Below, piece by piece: positions 61,532 to 64,000 of a stretch of 64,000 nucleotides of DNA (positions within the stretch are counted from its first letter, which is position 1; the number at the start of each line of letters is the position of its first letter). The position numbers were made by a program, and so were the translations under genes. Origin of the DNA: Pseudomonadota bacterium (GTDB lineage Bacteria; Pseudomonadota; Alphaproteobacteria; Rhizobiales; Xanthobacteraceae). The stretch is from contig JAFAGM010000143.1 in NCBI GenBank assembly GCA_023422775.1, forward strand, positions 39,759 through 103,758. Reading direction: 5' to 3'. Below the pieces are notes generated by a model. It made no database searches, had not been told where the DNA came from, and saw only the letters and a list, made by a program, of their open reading frames with translations.

Positions 61532-61586
61532 TCAAACTCCTGACGCCGGATGATAGCGGCATTCGCTGATGGCGCAACGCCGGCTG

Positions 61587-61826
61587 CTACTGCCGGCCGT
61601 GCTGCCAGTGCGAGGTCACGTCCGCGCCCGATTTGTTGAGATGCACGTGCTGATCGACGTGATCGACCCATGACACCGGAATGAAGTGATGATGCTGGCC
61701 ATCGGGCGAACTCTGCTTCGTCAGCTTGATCTTGTCGGTTCCTTCGAGATGGTCGACCTTTCCGACCGTCTTCTTGTCGGAGGAGATGACGTCCATATGT
61801 TCCCGGATCTGTGAGGTATCAGCCAT
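61587..61826 (-). CDS. DUF2171-family protein
   Basis: The 79-residue protein has IREHMDVISSDKKTVGKVDH, IKLTKQSSPDGQHHHFIPVS and WVDHVDQHVHLNKS, the PRC-barrel-like DUF2171 pattern. Such proteins are small, cytoplasmic and often stress-associated; the molecular role is unknown. ATG 61826 follows CGAGGAAAA. Confidence 0.85.
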   Translation of the reverse strand: MADTSQIREHMDVISSDKKTVGKVDHLEGTDKIKLTKQSSPDGQHHHFIPVSWVDHVDQHVHLNKSGADVTSHWQHGRQ

Positions 61827-62300
61827 GTTTCATTTTCCTCGAATGGGTTGAGGATGTGAAACGCGCTGCAGCCGTAATGGTTTCTGATTGCTGGCCGGCA
61901 CGCTTGACACGCATGGCGGCACAACACAACTGCAGCATGAAACATGGATCTACGCCACGGCTCGTGATGCTAGGTTGCGCGCCAACAAAAACAGTCGGCA
62001 GGACATGTGCATGAAGCGTATGTCGATACTCGCGGCCGGTCTGTTGCAGGGCGAATGCCGGCGCATGATCCGGGCGGAACCTTGAAATTGTCGCGGGATC
62101 GGACGCGTGATGGCGGCGGCTTCGGTAAGTCGTTGTGAGGCGAGGAGAATCGATCCGATGTGACCGGTTCGACACGGTCGCGCAAATTGTGTGCACGTTC
62201 TAGCTGTGTTCGCGAAAGTTCATGATCGCCCTTGCCGCAGAGGCGTATGCTTCGCTCCGGGTCAGGGACACTGGTGAATGCTGCCGTGGGGAGAGTCAAC
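61827..62300. other. 474-base intergenic region between divergent small genes
   Basis: No gene or repeat is supported. Several short frames on both strands lack a plausible ribosome-binding site and known motifs. Confidence 0.45.
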
Positions 62301-62495
62301 ATGCCAGCCTACATCCACCATCACGATGACACCGAGCCAGCCTACGTCATCTGCCCGAGCTGCGTGGGGATTCCAATGTACATTCGCGATATCGAGCCGC
62401 ATTGGAGCATGGCGAAGATCGAGTTCACTTACGAATGCGCGGACTGCGGCGCTGAGGTCCGCCAGACCGTAGTGAAGCCGGAGTCGCGGCACTAG
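62301..62495 (+). CDS. Small zinc-ribbon-like protein (64 residues)
   Basis: ATG 62301 follows GGGGAGAG. The product starts MPAYIHHHDDTEP and has CPSC and CADC pairs (VICPSCVGIPMYIRD, YECADCGAEVRQT), probably one zinc site. Function is unknown. Confidence 0.75.
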   Translation: MPAYIHHHDDTEPAYVICPSCVGIPMYIRDIEPHWSMAKIEFTYECADCGAEVRQTVVKPESRH

Positions 62496-62506
62496 CTGCG
62501 CGACTT

Positions 62507-62586
62507 GTAGGGTGGGTTGGCTTGGGGGGCGTCACGCACCATCTATCTTCGCCTGATGGCGAGTGCGCTGTGCCAATCCACCCTAC
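62507..62586. repeat. Inverted repeat after the zinc-ribbon gene
   Basis: GTAGGGTGGGTTGGC (from 62507) and GCCAATCCACCCTAC (to 62586) form an imperfect inverted repeat of about 15 bases around a 50-base loop. It resembles another dispersed Bradyrhizobium intergenic palindrome and could terminate both convergent genes. Confidence 0.75.
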
Positions 62587-62607
62587 GACGCTTCAAACGA
62601 CGACGCT

Positions 62608-63555
62608 TCAAATCTGCCTTACCACGCCCGGCTGTCCGGGACCGCATTCAAGCGCTTCGCGATCCCATTTCGCCGCATTCGCTGCGGCCTCATAGGTGCT
62701 GTTCAGGAAATCCAGCAGCGCCGTGTCGGGGTCGTCAGCCTTGCGCACGGCGTCATAGGGAAGGATAAATTCGCCGACCGCTTCGCCGAAGAACGCCGCG
62801 TCCGGCCGCACCTTTGCCGTCCGGAAGCCTGACGGCTCCGGATAGGCGTAGGAATAGAATGCGGGATAATCGATCGCGCCGCTGCCGGGCCAGAAGCCGG
62901 CGCTGCTGACCTCGTGCGAATAGGCTTCATGCACAACTGCGTCGGGGAGATTGGGAACGCCGCCGGGATGGAGCGGCGCCCTCCGTCCGGAGAAGCGCGT
63001 CACCGCCAGATCGAAACTGCCCCAGAAGAAATGCACCGGGCTCGCCTTGCCGAGAAAACCCGTGCGGAACTGCTTGAAGACGCGGTCGCAGTTGACGAGG
63101 ATTTGCAGGAAGCGCCCGACGGCATCCGGGTCGTAGGATGCGTGCGCGGTGTCTTCGGAGAATCGCACCGGGTCCGGCAACTCGTTGGGCATCTCGTCGA
63201 TGACAACGATGATCCCGAGTTCGGCGAGCGCTGCCATGGTTGCCGCGTAGAAGCTGGCGACCGATTGTCCCGGAAGCGCAAAGTTCCGCTGCATGCCGTC
63301 GCTGGTCGAGACGCGCAGGTGATGATCGATGAAATCGAAGTCGATCTGGAACGTTCGCGTGCCGTCCGGCACCGGCGATGTCGTCAGTCCGCGCGGCGTC
63401 ACATACAGTGTCACGTGCCAGGAATGATTGAGCCAGGGAGTTCTGGCCAGGCGGATCTTGCCGACGACCTGGGTCCACAATTGCAGCGTGGCGTAGGTAT
63501 CGCGCCATGCCGTGGTCGGCAGTTCCGGCCAGGTAGCTTTGGGATCGCTGTTCAT
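62608..63555 (-). CDS. DUF5996-family protein
   Basis: The 315-residue protein has WPELPTTAWRDTYATLQLWT, NHSWHVTLYVTPRGLTTSP, FIDHHLRVSTSDG, FRTGFLGKASPVHFFWGSFD and AVTRFSGRRAPLHPGG, which I recognise as DUF5996. Conserved His/Asp residues suggest an enzyme, but no reaction is known. ATG 63555 follows AGAGGATT; the frame extends back to 63591. Confidence 0.8.
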   Translation of the reverse strand: MNSDPKATWPELPTTAWRDTYATLQLWTQVVGKIRLARTPWLNHSWHVTLYVTPRGLTTSPVPDGTRTFQIDFDFIDHHLRVSTSDGMQRNFALPGQSVASFYAATMAALAELGIIVVIDEMPNELPDPVRFSEDTAHASYDPDAVGRFLQILVNCDRVFKQFRTGFLGKASPVHFFWGSFDLAVTRFSGRRAPLHPGGVPNLPDAVVHEAYSHEVSSAGFWPGSGAIDYPAFYSYAYPEPSGFRTAKVRPDAAFFGEAVGEFILPYDAVRKADDPDTALLDFLNSTYEAAANAAKWDREALECGPGQPGVVRQI

Positions 63556-63649
63556 GCTTGAATCCTCTGCGTGGCCGCCAGCGTAAAACACTTATCATGA
63601 ATTCGACGATGGGGCGGCATTGCTCGATGAGAATGCCGCCCTCGTCGTA

Positions 63650-64000
63650 TCAGCCATGCAGCTTGTTGGCGGTCTCTGCGATCACGCGTCCCTGATAGCG
63701 CGCGCCGGCGAGTTCGTTCTCGCTCGGCTGGCGGCTGCCGTCGCCGCCGGTGATCGTCGTCGCGCCATAGGGCGAGCCGCCGGTGACCTCGTCGAGCATC
63801 ATCTGGCCAGCGAAGCCGTAGTTCAGGCCGACCACCGTCAGGCCGAAATGCAGCAGGTTGGTGATGATCGAGAACAGCGTGGTTTCCTGGCCGCCATGCT
63901 GGGTCGCTGTCGACGTGAAGGCGCCACCTACCTTGCCGTGCAGCGCGCCCTTGGCCCAGAGACCGCCGGCCTGGTCGAGGAAGTTGGCCATCTGCGAGGC
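63650..64000 (-). CDS. wrbA: WrbA-type NAD(P)H:quinone oxidoreductase, 3' part (truncated by the window edge)
   Basis: The frame is open through the right edge. The visible C-terminal half has FLDQAGGLWAKGALHGKVGG, FTSTATQHGGQETT, LNYGFAGQM and GGSPYGATTITGGDGSRQPS, the flavodoxin-fold FMN-binding loops of WrbA. It reduces quinones to hydroquinones with NAD(P)H. The N-terminal part lies beyond base 64000. Confidence 0.93.
   Translation of the reverse strand, partial: ASQMANFLDQAGGLWAKGALHGKVGGAFTSTATQHGGQETTLFSIITNLLHFGLTVVGLNYGFAGQMMLDEVTGGSPYGATTITGGDGSRQPSENELAGARYQGRVIAETANKLHG

Overview
The window looks like a chromosomal segment of a Bradyrhizobium-type alphaproteobacterium (Nitrobacteraceae). 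The evidence is high GC with strong third-position bias, several families of dispersed palindromic repeats of the kind that litter these genomes, an IS5-family transposase of rhizobial type, and a catabolic gene set (flavin monooxygenases, tricarboxylate transporters, amidohydrolases, IclR regulator) typical of soil Bradyrhizobium. This assignment is an inference from recognition and no database was searched.

Region A (1-10.05 kb) is a candidate specialised-metabolite or lipid locus. A type I polyketide synthase, truncated by the left window edge, runs KS-AT-KR-DH-ACP-TE and converges on a four-gene minus-strand operon: GMC oxidoreductase, aldo/keto reductase, Sfp/EntD-type phosphopantetheinyl transferase and a secreted SGNH-like hydrolase. 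Two of the three junctions in that operon are 4-base GTGA overlaps.

Region B (10.05-25.3 kb) is an exopolysaccharide region. Two paralogous WcaJ/ExoY-type initiating sugar transferases flank a UDP-glucuronate decarboxylase (UDP-xylose synthase). A GT2 glycosyltransferase, a polytopic GT-C-like protein, a Wza-type outer-membrane export lipoprotein, small secreted or membrane proteins, a secreted protein of unknown family and a PilZ protein follow. The intergenic regions here are AT-rich islands with short direct repeats. A broken IS5-family element and the tail of a second, oppositely oriented copy interrupt the region.

Region C (25.4-44.1 kb) is a catabolic patchwork: a KstD-like flavoprotein, two ACMSD-type amidohydrolases followed by a Rieske protein, an SDR, a DUF2478 protein, two aldehyde dehydrogenases, a ModE-like regulator, an Old Yellow Enzyme homologue, a GFA/CENP-V-fold protein, a ThDP-dependent decarboxylase-like enzyme, an NtaA/DszA-type monooxygenase and an M20 peptidase.

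Region D (44.3-57.3 kb) is transport and catabolism: an IclR regulator next to a TctCBA tripartite transporter, a GltIJKL-type amino-acid ABC transporter, a class IV (D-amino-acid) transaminase, a fumarylacetoacetate-hydrolase-fold protein, a second NtaA/DszA-type monooxygenase and a malate/lactate dehydrogenase.

Region E (57.6-64 kb) holds a large 4xGAF-GGDEF-EAL c-di-GMP protein, small conserved proteins, a DUF5996-like protein and the 3' part of a WrbA-type quinone oxidoreductase cut by the right edge. No rRNA, tRNA or CRISPR array was recognised.
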